A stretch of DNA of 64,000 nucleotides from Neoscytalidium dimidiatum (lineage: Eukaryota > Ascomycota > Dothideomycetes > Botryosphaeriales > Botryosphaeriaceae). Below the pieces are notes generated by a model. The model did no database searches. It saw only the letters and a list, made by a program, of their open reading frames with translations, and was not told where the DNA came from. Location of the stretch: the NCBI GenBank assembly GCA_037367355.1, contig CM074706.1, positions 806,001 through 870,000 of the forward strand, read 5' to 3'. This document shows positions 1-10,141 of this stretch, in pieces; the first letter of the stretch is position 1, and each line of letters opens with the position of its first letter. The position numbers and the translations under genes were made by a program.

Positions 1-7
1 GGTGTCG

Positions 8-264
8 TGTTGTAGCAAACCTCGTAAGTAACTTTCATTCGTTGTGTCTGTTCCGTCTCTCCTCTGAGAGAGAGCGGATGAGCTAAAATACCCAGCGGCG
101 CTAGCGCCGTGCTAAGCGCACCTGCTGTTATGGCAAGTACGCTTAGTACGCTTAGCGCGGCGCTAGCGCCGCTGGGTAGTTTAGCTCCTTCGCTCTCTTC
201 CAAACGAAGACCAGACAACGAGTACAGATGCATACGAGTTTTTGCTCCAACACCTGCCATAACA
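8..264 (+). repeat. Solo-LTR-like element, copy A, interrupted by copy B
   Basis: The element starts TGTTGTAGC at 8 and ends CCATAACA at 264. It is split by a second copy at 126-252 plus that copy's duplicated CCTGC; without the insertion it is 125 bp, the same length as copy D at 54972. It contains the family's GC-rich palindrome GGCGCTAGCGCC. TG...CA ends, the 125-bp size and the 5-bp target duplications of sister copies fit a solo LTR of a very small LTR retrotransposon; a MITE is the alternative. The flanks of copy A itself (TGTCG before 8, CAGAG after 264) do not match, so its own target duplication is decayed or rearranged. Confidence 0.75.
126..252 (-). repeat. Solo-LTR-like element, copy B, nested in copy A
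   Basis: In the reverse orientation this 127-bp copy runs from TGTTGGAGC (252) to GCCATAACA (126). It sits inside the 3' end of copy A and is flanked by a perfect 5-bp direct repeat, CCTGC at 121-125 and 253-257. It carries a short internal duplication (GCTTAGTAC-type repeats around 139-155). Its outer half is closer to copy D than to A or C, which suggests two subfamilies. Confidence 0.85.
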
Positions 265-515
265 CAGAGCATATAGTCCACGCCGGAGTCCGTCTCGAGA
301 TAGATGTAGTAGTCGATTCGAGTAACCTTGAAGCCCTCACCGAGAGAGAAATTAACCCCAACCTCAGCAAAGAGCTCGTACACGACCTCTGTCGTATAGC
401 TCACGCTGGAAGAGATACCCCAGTCCACGCCGGGGAAGATATTCTAGCCCTGACAGGGAGTCACGAGATTCCCGTAGGAGCCGTCATAGGCCGTGATAGA
501 TACTTGAATCGCCAT
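265..515 (-). pseudogene. Possible remnant of an unidentified protein gene
   Basis: Read on the minus strand from an ATG at 515-513, this stretch encodes a protein-like sequence with alternating aromatic and aliphatic residues (for example GVDWGISSSVSYTTEVVYEL). There is a single in-frame stop, TAG at 446-444. Downstream it runs directly into solo-LTR copy A, so the 3' end is disrupted. Upstream sequence to about 930 contains pyrimidine tracts followed by CTACAG that resemble intron ends, but I could not assemble convincing exons. I do not recognise a family. The plus-strand frame at 228-518 is also open, so direction is uncertain. Confidence 0.25.
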
Positions 516-932
516 TGAGATATTTCTCTTAAACCAGCCTCGTCGGAAAATTCCGGGTGAACTTCACCGCAAGTAACGGGAACAGGTTTCTGTTACCGCC
601 TTACTTGGGAGGTCTGTAGAAAAAAAAAGAGAATAAGAACCCCCTTCCAACTCTCAGGCTGGCCTAGCCAGAGAAGGACCGAGCTCCTTGTAAGGCGGCC
701 CAGGCGCAGAAGATCGGATTTGCTTACAAGCTGATCTCGCCGGAAGGTTCTGGATTAGCTTTACAGCAGCTAACCGAGACACATCTTTGTGAAAGCCCTA
801 CCTGTGAGCCCTGTAGAAACATAGGGTTGGAGGGAAAAAGATAGTGCCTAATCGGTGTTGTAGACAGTGAAATGAAGGACGCCGGCGAGGAGCTCGCACT
901 TCTGCATAGTGCTGGTGATCAGTAGCCGTTGC

Positions 933-1050
933 TGTTATGGCAGGCACGCTTAGCGCGGCGCTAGCGCCGCTGGGTAGTTTAGCTCCTACGCTCTCTCAAG
1001 ACGGAACAGACAACAACGAATAAAAGTACTTACGAGGTTTTGCTCCAACA
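933..1050 (-). repeat. Solo-LTR-like element, copy C
   Basis: This 118-bp copy runs in reverse orientation from TGTTGGAGC (1050) to GCCATAACA (933). It is flanked by a perfect 5-bp direct repeat, GTTGC at 928-932 and 1051-1055. The outer part matches copy A most closely, and the inner part holds the shared GGCGCTAGCGCC palindrome. The intact target duplication argues for a simple insertion and no later rearrangement. Confidence 0.85.
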
Positions 1051-1055
1051 GTTGC

Positions 1056-2474
1056 GATCAACCTTTCCGAAGGAATCGGGAGACGTTGAAGCCAAGACGA
1101 GCTCTAAAGCAGATGGAAAATATTAAAGAAGCGTCATTGTCATACTATAGTAATGGCACTCATCACCTCTTACGCAATTAGTATCTTGATTCATGGGCAG
1201 TTTGAGCAGTCGTCCGGACGTAAATGTTGACTTTACCGGTGACATCTAAGCCCTGATGACCGTTTCAACTGCCTTTGTGATGGAATAGCTATTGCAACCC
1301 GAACCTGCATGCCGCCTCCAAATGTTCCGCCTCAGAGGCTTTGTGAGAATTTGAGACTTTGCGTAGATGAAGTGGAAGCAGCTATCTGGACGCAGACGTG
1401 CAAGAAGAATCGTGACTCTCACTTTCGAACGGCTACATCAAGCCCTCGTGACCATCCGTTTCCTGTTGCAATACTGTGGAAACTGCCGTGGTACCGTAGC
1501 TCGTAGCGAACGCTATCGGAGGTTGAGCAATCTCCGCAGTAGTCGTTATGACATTGATCAACAAGGAGCATCAGGAACGACGGCGAGCTGCGCAGTCCGG
1601 AAGTGGAACATCGGCCCGTGGGGAATGAGAGCCCAGCAGGCAGAGTAAAGATATCGTTCGAGGCGAGATAAATAACTGGCCAGTTGTCCTTCCGCCTCGA
1701 GCGGAGATTTGCTCCTCGGCTGCGGCACCAATGAGCTTAACCATTATGCCCTTAATAGTCACTGCTTGTCGAACACCTGCTCCGCACGGATAGCAGCCCA
1801 TTTTCTGGCCTCGATGGTCGTAACTCTCTTGCAGGTGGCGGCCGTATCGTCGCGAAATGTCAGGGGATTTGCGTACCCCTCACATTCCGAGTTGAGTCCC
1901 GTGCAGGCATCGCATTGTGGCTTTTGCTCATCGCAATGTCGTCATCCAGGCCAGAGATGATGGTAAACGAATAGCCTTTGACTAACCTTAACGCGGCGAC
2001 GGCGGCAGGTCAGACACAGGCTTGTCTGGATTATGCCTTTGCTCTTGGTACGTAGCGTACAAGGCTGTGACATTGAAACCGTAACGTTAACGGAACCATC
2101 TACTTAGGCGCAGCGTCGCGGATCACCCGGCGAATCCGACATTAGCCTGACTCAAATATGCCTATAACTATCTCGGCATATATACAACCCGATATTGGGG
2201 ATCGCCGTTGTGGGCTCGTTTGCTATGGCCCGTATCCCGACTGGACGAACAAATATCCCTCTCCTTACCGAATTCGTATATTTTACACTAGTATAAGTAG
2301 TAAACCCATTGACCGAAGTTGTGTTCTTTCCGACGTATGTCTTCATCTGATTAATACTCTTTAAACACTACAGACATTACTACTATATCACTACGGTTGG
2401 TCTCCCATGGGGCGCCTTCTGTGCATCACGAACACCAGCTCTCCGAAGCTCTTAACATGTATGTAGGATGCCCA
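1056..2474. other. Gene-free stretch downstream of the M28 peptidase
   Basis: Only short, mutually overlapping open frames occur and none resembles a known family. Around 2150-2400 the sequence becomes more AT-rich. The right part should include the 3' UTR of the leftward peptidase gene ending at 2475. I see nothing else definable. Confidence 0.5.
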
Positions 2475-4735
2475 CTACGGCACCAGAATAGCCGCAGCTC
2501 TCTCAATAGCAGCTGCTGCCCTCAGCACCTCAGATGCCGCAAGCGTAAGGTTGCCTGCATCAACGGCTTCAGTGACGCCTGGATACGTAACTGGAGCGTA
2601 TCCTGTGGGAGAAATGCTGTCAGTGATTACTCAATTTTGAAGGTTGACATAAAAACTCACCAGTGTCGATTCCGGGAGCGAAAACGACATGCCTGAAGAA
2701 CGGACGGTCTGGAAGCCCACCCTGCGACGTAAACCCTCGCTGGAAATCACGGTACTTCGTGTTGACACGGCTGATGAGCACTTCGTCGCCGGTGAGATTG
2801 GCTTCAGCTGCTACTGAAGCTATGGCATTGGCGGACTCCTCAAATGTATCAATGGCTGCGGCGAGTGGACTGAGGTCGAGGGTCGCGCCAGCCTCGGCGA
2901 CGGTGGCGTTGAGCTCATCGTAATAGAGTCTTAGTTGAGTGGTGTAGTTGGGAATGTCGAAGGGGATGACTGGATCATCAGCGAGGTGATAGGCGAGAAG
3001 TGTGAGGAACTGGCCAATGGCTTTATGGACGAGGAAGCCCGGATCGCCGTACGTAATCATCCAGTGGTAAGTATCATAGTTCGAGCTGTACACTGCATTA
3101 GTGACATCGAATTAACCATGTCGAAAGCTAGACTTACTGGTAATGGTAGATTGGGTCGTTGGGACCACCACCAGCTCCCAGATCGATCGAGCCGATGCCG
3201 TTGTGCAGGAACGAGGTGTAGTCGGATCCGCTACCCAGGACTCCAAATTCACCCTCCGTCTCCTCAAACCAGGCGTCGTACAGAGTCTGATTCAGCTCAC
3301 CAGTCCCAGCATACGGCCACAGGATCTTCTTCTGAATTTCGTTCACAATGGTGTGGAGTTCAGGCGTGGCTGAAAAATCCGGACGAGGACCGGAAGCGCC
3401 GACATCGATGTTGAGATAGGCAACGCTGGTCTCTGCGAGCCACGGGATATACTCCTCGACCCATTCGGTAGACCCGTACAGTCCATACTCCTCGGCATCC
3501 CAACTGGCGAGCACGATGTTCCGCCTTGGTTTCCATCCGTTTGCGAGCAGCTTTCCGAATGCCTTGGACAACTCGACCAGGACAGCTGATCCGGAATTGG
3601 GGTCAGCTGCTCCACCAATGATCCATGCATCTCTGTGGTTGCCAATGATGATGGTCTCATCGGGGTTTGTGCCGTTGATGATACCAATCGCATCCCAAAT
3701 GGGAGTGATCTTCTCCTCCATGAGGTTGGACAGGGAAATGGTCGTTCCCGGAGCGGGTCCCGTGCTGTAGGATACATTCAGAGCTCCAACCCAGTTTGTG
3801 CGGTTGACCTCGTCTCCGGGAGTTCCATAGCCGTCCAGAGCGGCAAGGAAAGGAACAGCGTCCTTCCACGAGATGGGTACTGAAGGGATGCGTGGCGTGA
3901 CAGAAATGGTATCGGCTCTTGGGGAGTCCTCCTTCGAGGGATATCCGGGGGTCGTCGGATCACCAGGGTATTGAGACAGGAACTGGACCGATCCTCTCTG
4001 GATCGAAGTGGGATTCCGAGCCGGACCGTCTGGATAGGCAGCGTAGCCGTTTGCTTCGGTGATGTTGCCATCGTCCCCCGGATCGGTGAAAATGACAGCT
4101 CCAATCAAACCGTATTCTTGCGCGTTCTTGACCTTGAGACCACGGAACGGACCACCATATTTGGCCAGAGCAATCTTGCCCTCGAGAGGGACGCCGAGCT
4201 CCACCAATCGCTCAAAGTCAACCTGTTGACCACGACCCACATAGACGTACTCGGCAGAGGCATTGCCGGACCAAGACAACCCGTGGAAAGCCGGAACGCT
4301 GTTGGGGTAGGACGTGACTTCGTCTTCAGCCAAAACCTCCTCGATCAAAGTAGCTGCGTAACTGCTGCCGTTGGCGTGAACGACCGAGACTGATTGCGAG
4401 ACGGGATAGTTGAGAAAAGTCCAGTACTCGGCGAGAGAAGAAGGAACGCCGAAAGAAGACCATTTATCAGCCGTCCATTGGGCCTGACTCTCGTTCGTGC
4501 CGGCAATGTGCAGACCGTGGGTGTAGTAGTAGCTCCACTCGTCAATCGTGGTATTATCGAAGGAATTGACAAGGATGGACTCGGTTTCGGACAGAGAGGG
4601 CGGGAAATCGGATTCCTGTCGAGTCGCGAGCCGGGAATGACGACGATGGTTAGTGCCGCGAGGATTCAGAAGATCTCGCTGACAGGCGGCAGCATCTGCA
4701 GCAAGCAGAGAAAGCAAGGCGAGCACGGATGCCAT
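2475..4735 (-). CDS. Secreted M28-family peptidase, glutamate carboxypeptidase II (PSMA)-like
   Basis: Three exons: 4735-3138, 3085-2661 and 2602-2475, giving 716 aa. The start at 4735 is preferred over an upstream ATG at 4795 because the protein then begins with a hydrophobic signal peptide (about residues 1-18). A protease-associated domain lies around residues 150-310. The di-zinc peptidase core follows: GNHRDAW near residue 366 (His ligand), DPNSGSA (bridging Asp), DAEEYG near 412 (catalytic Glu plus ligand Glu), NIDVG (Asp) and YHSNYD at the exon 1/2 junction (last His). The C-terminus has a TFR-dimerisation-like helical region. All five metal ligands are present, so it should be active. 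Many NxS/T sites fit secretion. Intron 1 uses GTAAGT, and the CAG at its end restores the HSNYD motif. The family removes C-terminal residues, often acidic, from peptides; the substrate here is unknown. Confidence 0.9.
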
Positions 4736-5779
4736 TGTGCAGGCAGACGGGGTGGAGCGGGAAGTGCCATCGTCCAAGCGGAGAGAGCTATTCAAATATT
4801 CACAGCATCGACGAGGGAGACGAATATGCTGCCTGACGTAGCGGTCTGCGGCGGGAGCACCTCACCGTGTATCCCTGCCGATGCCGCGGGGTTACCGCGT
4901 CTTGTGTCTCCCACTTTACTCCTTTAGGCAGTTTGGAAGATGCTTGGCGCGGGGAGGAGAGTGCGCCAAGACGCTGATAGACCGATTCTGCGCGGATGTA
5001 CCGGTTATGACGCCTGATAGAACTGGACGGATGCTCCTGCAAGGCAGCAACCGTAAGCAGACACCCTACATCGTCTATGCGCGTGGTGTCGTGATTATGG
5101 CTTGCTATGAATGCTCGTCAGCGGTCCAATGGCGTGATGCAGCAACCGGAGGATTTTCCTGCAACCAAATATGCGAGTTTTCTACTGCCAGATGAGATGC
5201 CCAGCCGCTGTTTTCCGGTGAGGCTGACCACCCACTCTTGGCAGCAATCGTAAAGGGTTCCTTCGGCGGACCGAGACTCTGAATACGATCTTGGAGGAGT
5301 CTCGCAGGGAGATAATCATTCAGGCGGCATATGATGCAATGGCGCCTGAGAAGTTGATCTCATAAAGACTTGGAATTCTTCCCGAGAATCCTGAACCAGC
5401 TGGGCTTCATGCAAGGACTAAGATGATTCCAAGACGGGGACGACGTGCGTCTGTTCGTAATGGTCCTACGTGCCACGAATCGTATTTGCTCACGACCTGC
5501 GGTTCTTCCGTAAATGATTCGTGGAGGCAGCCTAAGGTCGGGTCCTATGGCGTAAACGCGCGCGAAGTGGAAAATGATGCGACCAGGCCACGGCTGCGTC
5601 TTCCCAGGACAATGGCGATTGAAGACAACATCAAACTCACCATGTGCTCAACGTTGAAGCTCGAGTTGACTGCACATACCCGGCTGTCGAGAATTTAGCG
5701 TAGCTTGTACTCTATTTCGAAACAACCAGAATCAAGGCCGGCATTCTAACAATACAGATAAGGTATCATAAGTGTATGC
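4736..5779. other. Intergenic region upstream of the peptidase
   Basis: About 1 kb lies between the peptidase start at 4735 and the stop of the leftward esterase gene at 5780. It should hold the peptidase promoter and the esterase 3' UTR. Small open frames are present, but none has family resemblance or a consistent codon pattern. Confidence 0.5.
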
Positions 5780-7328
5780 TTAGGATCGCCGGTGCATCAT
5801 CGACTCAGCCAAGTCTTCATAATCGTCTTGGTCCACATCCGGTTTCTCGATCATTTCCAGGTCTTCATCAGCTGTTTGAGGGTCGTCAGCTCCCTCCCTG
5901 GGCCGCGGTGGAGGATCATACCCTGTGGCCTCCTCATACCAAGTGGTCGAGGAGGTCCAGTTCACTACCAATTCTTTGGCCGTTTCTGCCATGCTGTAAT
6001 AGTTTGGATGATTCTTCGGCTCAAACATGCTCATGTGAGCCCAGGTTTCAGCCGTGGCCTTGTCATTTACGACGGGAACAAAATGCTTCTTGATATCTGT
6101 TTTGGGAACGATGCAGAATGTGCGCTGCTCTCCCAAGAGACCGGAGCTCCACTTCGTCGAAGGGTTTCCCTGCTTTTGAACGGCAAGTCCAAGTTGAGTA
6201 TAGAGATCGGTGAAGCCAATGCCCAGGGTTTCCGAGAGCGTGACGACGGAGGCGATTCGCTTCTTCATGTCCTCCTGTTTCGCCAAACATCCGACAAATT
6301 CAAGATGCGAACCCACAAACTGCCAGCCTTCACTCAATTGCTCCCGATTCATGTAGGCGGCGCCTCCTGCCGCGGCAAGGGCTCCTGCAGCTCCGGCGAA
6401 CATAGCAATCTTTCCGAAACGTTGCCACGCAGGAACTACAGCGGTGTCGACATTCGCATCTGCGGAGGAGGACGCTGCCGGAAGCATCTTGCTTGCCGCG
6501 AGCACATCCGGGTCTGGCGCCTGCTTCTTGCCCCACCCAAATGCACTCGCGACATTATTGTAGGCACTATAGGCGGCCGTTGCCGTGTTCCAGTGTCCTT
6601 CTGCACCATGGGCGACCACACCGGGCGAGATTCCAAGGTAAGGCGTGTCGAAAGCAAGAATGCCTTGGATGTATGGGAACATGAGAGTCGTCTGAGAGGA
6701 CATGGATGTGGAGTCGGAGGGGTCGCTACGTATGGGCTGTTCGTTTGAGATTGACAGCAGCGTCTCTGCGGCCACGATACCGCCTGCACGAGGTCAGCGG
6801 GACGATCTTGCAGCGCGGGCTCCACGCTCTACGTACCCATGGAGTGGCCGCACAAGACTACCCTCACGGAGGGGTCCACGGTCGGCGAGGGAGTGGCATT
6901 AGCGACCTCGAGATCGATGACCTTGTTCTGAAGCCTGTACAAGTTCAGCCAGGCTCAAGCCACGGGAAGGTAGCCACGGCAGAGCGGGTCTGCATCTGCA
7001 TGGTAGGCGCGCGCGTGCTGGACCGTACCACTCCTTGAATCTCGCCACGCAAGCCTGGCTTTGGACGGGGTCAGTCGGGTGCAGTAGTCCGGCGGTGGTC
7101 TGTGACATACAGGTCTCCGCGCGTTTCGTACTGGGGGTACGTGACGGCCAGCACGTTCAGCTTCGGGAGGGCGTTTTGCAGCACGGCACGCAGGTGCTGG
7201 GGAAACTTGCGGAAGGTATCGTCGTCACCCTGGGTGAAACGGGTCAGTTCTCTTGTTTCTCGGGCGGGGGTTGGTGCGCAGCAGACCTTGAAGCCGTGGA
7301 TGAAACAGAGGAGCAGCGTCTTCTTCAT
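5780..7328 (-). CDS. DUF676-type putative serine esterase/lipase
   Basis: Five exons: 7328-7287, 7229-7111, 7058-7029, 6934-6837 and 6783-5780, giving 430 aa. The N-terminus MKKTLLLCFIHGFKG carries the HGF oxyanion-type turn at the end of the first beta strand. The nucleophile elbow GHSMGG spans the exon 4/5 junction, with Ser as the expected nucleophile. FDTPYLGISP follows, typical of DUF676 lipase-like proteins. A small-residue-rich hydrophobic segment (AMFAGAAGALAAAGGAAY, about residue 225) may be a membrane anchor. The C-terminal tail is acidic and low in complexity. Exon 3 is only 30 nt. Its acceptor was chosen because AAAG before 7058 keeps the frame after the consensus GTATGT donor, while the next CAG would break it. 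The first intron has a weak GTCTGC donor, so this boundary is less sure. The substrate is unknown; lipid or acyl ester is inferred. Confidence 0.82.
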
Positions 7329-8607
7329 CCTGAGCTGTGTTCCTGCATGCTGTCGGGCCGTGATGGAGTCGGAGGGTTGCGGCCAGCAATTATGTCACCG
7401 CAGAGATCTGCTGCGACGCCCGCGCGCCCGCGCCGCCTTGATCTGCTGCCTGCACGTGATCGGCCACGTCTAAGCCAGGACCACCTGCATCAGCTCGTCG
7501 CAACGGCCGTCCTGCCGGCTGAAACAATCGGTCATGGGGCGTGCGACGAGTCCCAGTGAGGATGCTTCCCTCTCTCAGAGCTGCTGGTCAGTCGAGCGCG
7601 CTGCTGAGCACGTGGGAGACAGAGAGCGCCGCCCCGGGCAGAGCTGGAGGCTCCCAGGACAGGGCTGGGGCGAATTCAAGGGTCCCGGACCGGTGGCGCG
7701 CAGGTCACCAACGGCAGTCCGACGCAATCAGCCCCGTGCGACGCAGCAGCAGAAAGCTGGCGGCTGAGAGGGTCAAGTCGCTCTCGAGAATGCAAGCCTC
7801 GTCGCCAAGCGCCTGCAGCAGGCCCCTCTGGCACGCGGCGGGGCCTCGCCGCGGCCCAGGCACACCCCAGCGACGTCAGGCCCGTTTCACCCATCGCAAA
7901 TCCCCTCGCATTCGGCCATCCGCCATGGCTCAAAACACCACCTCTACGCGCCCGTGTAGAACGGACATGCCGCAGGCTATGGAGATCATCGCCGAGCCCG
8001 CCCCGCTTGCCAGCGGGTGCCAGCGTGTACCAGCGTGTACCAGCGTGTCGCCGCTGCGTCTGGAGGGCTCTGTTAAAGCCCGCGCTGCCGTGCCTCTGCT
8101 CCGGCGGCTTTCGTGGATTTCCCATCTCCTTGCAGTCCCAGTACCATGATACCCTCGCTTCGCCAGCCCCTCATTCTCTGAGCCTTGTGTTCCATCGTGC
8201 TTCATCTTAGCAAGCATCCGTTTGGTTGCCGCAAGCAAACCGCGCCCCGGAGAACGTGGTCGGAGCCAAGCCGACGACGACAGCAAACGCGCGCGCGCAG
8301 TCCAGTTCAGCATACCCGCTCCGCATGCCTACGCGGCTCTGTGCGCGCTGTGCTTGCCCGCTTGATGCCGCGCACGCTTGGGTGTCTTGGTTGACGAGCC
8401 GTCGTCCTCTTCGTATCTCACACACCACACCTCCGTCGCTCTTTACCTACCTCACACCGCACGCGTCTCACCATCGCCCTTCCGGGAAGCTTGTGTGCCG
8501 ACCCGCCTTCTGCCGTCCGAGAGCAACAACTCTATCTACTGCCTCGCTGTCCTTGCCGTCTCGTCGTTCTCCTCCCAAGGCTTTCGCTCTGCGCAACCCT
8601 CGCCATC
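7329..8607. promoter_or_regulatory. Divergent intergenic region between the esterase and GPI-protein genes
   Basis: About 1.28 kb separates two divergently transcribed genes and should hold both promoters. The right part (about 8390-8605) is pyrimidine-rich on the plus strand, as is common before fungal start codons. A 10-bp tandem repeat lies at 8011-8050. Long open frames here (for example 7541-8149) have no recognisable product and look like consequences of GC-rich sequence. Confidence 0.45.
8011..8050. repeat. 10-bp tandem repeat, four units
   Basis: Four consecutive decamers follow the pattern CAGCGTGTAC: 8011-8020 (CAGCGGGTGC), 8021-8030, 8031-8040 (both exact) and 8041-8050 (CAGCGTGTCG). 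It lies in the presumed promoter region of the GPI-protein gene. Confidence 0.9.
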
Positions 8608-9378
8608 ATGCCTCCCAGCGCAGCGCGCTTGGTAATTTTCCTACTCCCGCTGTTTGCCGCCCTGGTCCGCGCCGTTTCTCTCGCCGACTTCACGCCCCGT
8701 GTGGAGAACCTCTCCAACCAGTGCGACGCCGTCTACAACCGCCAAATCACCGACTGCAAAGCAACCGACCTCCAGACAGGCGACAACTGTTCCGTGGCGT
8801 GCATCAGCGGTTTACTTGCAATTGCGCAGCAGGTCAAGTCCGCCTGTGCCAATGACGATGTAGCCGAGACGTCCATCATCGGGGTCTTCCTGCTTGGAAA
8901 GGGTCCCCAGACGCTATGCTCCAACATTGCTGCCACCACCCTGGGTGGAGGACAGACCTCGACAACCTCGACTTCGAGCATCACGCAGCGGAGCAGCACG
9001 CTCCAATTATCCAGCCAAACCACCGAGGCTGGCACAACCATAGTAGCGGGCACGAGCACCACTGCAGAAGCAACATCCACGACCTCCTCATCTGCAGCAG
9101 CGTCTTCGACAGCGGCGGAGACCACTGCAGCCGCGACAACTGCGACTTCAGAGACGACGACCGAAAGCACTGCAGCAGCGACAAGCTCGACATCTAGCGC
9201 AGCTGCTTCGACGACATCATCGCGCGCCTCGGATCTGGCATCTCTCAACGAAGGCAGCGGCGGAGGAAGCCCATTTGACTTTGTCATCGGTTCCGGATCT
9301 ACCCAAGTGGCAGCATCGGCCTGGTTCTTGGGTGCGGCTTTGGGACTCTGCACGATGTTGATTCACTCCTTCTCGTGA
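8608..9378 (+). CDS. GPI-anchored Ser/Thr-rich cell-surface protein
   Basis: Intronless, 256 aa. ATG at 8608 is chosen over an in-frame non-ATG extension because it places a signal peptide at the N-terminus (hydrophobic core VIFLLPLFAALV, cleavage likely near residue 23). A small cysteine-containing domain follows (about residues 25-110) with six Cys: QCDAVYN, TDCKA, NCSVAC, SACAND and TLCSN. Then comes a roughly 110-residue Ser/Thr/Ala stretch expected to be heavily O-mannosylated. A Gly/Ser-rich segment and a terminal hydrophobic helix ending in SFS form a GPI-attachment signal. It would be fixed to the plasma membrane or cell wall. The Cys domain lacks the eight-Cys spacing of CFEM proteins. 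No enzymatic motif is visible, so a structural, adhesive or sensing role is only inferred. Confidence 0.85.
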   Translation: MPPSAARLVIFLLPLFAALVRAVSLADFTPRVENLSNQCDAVYNRQITDCKATDLQTGDNCSVACISGLLAIAQQVKSACANDDVAETSIIGVFLLGKGPQTLCSNIAATTLGGGQTSTTSTSSITQRSSTLQLSSQTTEAGTTIVAGTSTTAEATSTTSSSAAASSTAAETTAAATTATSETTTESTAAATSSTSSAAASTTSSRASDLASLNEGSGGGSPFDFVIGSGSTQVAASAWFLGAALGLCTMLIHSFS

Positions 9379-10141
9379 TGCGCATGGCGATGTTATTGCA
9401 AATTTCTTCTCATTTAGTTGTTTTTGATACCATCTCTGTTTTACTGGCATGCCACACAACATTCCTCGTTTATTGCGAACGCTCGCGACATCAATGACGA
9501 CTTTTACCCGCTCGTTTAGTCGACGGCTGGCTATTTTCCGTCAAGACGTGCAGGATGTCTGATCTGCACGAAAAGCAATGGGCATGTTTTACCTGCGAAA
9601 GGTTGTGATATAGGGTGGGCCAGGGGCGGAGCAACTGTATAGATTTATGTACGAGCAAAGGGCGACTGCTAAGGGGTCTGGGGAGGATTGCAGCTCTCTA
9701 TTGCTGCTGGGTAATATGGCGATGGGAACTGGGATAAAAGCATGATACGGATTATGAAAACCAAATGAAAGGCTTGACTCGATACGAAGCTCCCTTCAAA
9801 TTGCGATCCTAGCAGCCAAGGCACCATGGATCTGATTCACATCGGTCGGGAAGCGCATGGCTGAAGCCAAGACAGATGTGGGACGCCGGCTTGTGTTAGT
9901 CGCGAACGTCATGGGGAGGAAATGCACTCTCTATTCCGCATCCAATGTCTTTTTTTGATTGCCACTATCATGCAGGAGGGAGGCGCTTGAAGTTGCGTAG
10001 CGGGCGGCAGCGGAATGGGAGCGGATCCTTTGGTGCATTGACTGATCGGCGGCCGGGGCTCTAGCCGGCGCATCCTTTCCAGCACGCGTCGCACCGGCAC
10101 CTCTCCTCCCAAACCTTTGCCCCCGCACCCCGCTTCCCACA
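9379..10141. other. Intergenic region between GPI-protein and PPIL2 genes
   Basis: About 760 bp contains the 3' UTR of the surface-protein gene and the promoter of the cyclophilin gene. The last 60 bp before the ATG at 10142 are C-rich (CACCTCTCCTCCCAAACC-type), typical of a fungal leader. No other feature was seen. Confidence 0.45.

Noticed and set aside
8..1050. A single 1.04-kb transposon with about 120-bp terminal inverted repeats (copies A and C as ends)
   Set aside because: Copy C has its own GTTGC duplication and copy B its own CCTGC duplication, so they are separate insertions and not the two ends of one element.
7541..8149. 202-codon frame between the esterase and GPI-protein genes
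   Set aside because: Starts in promoter-like sequence, Arg/Ser-rich, no homology recognised, and overlapped by equally long minus-strand frames.
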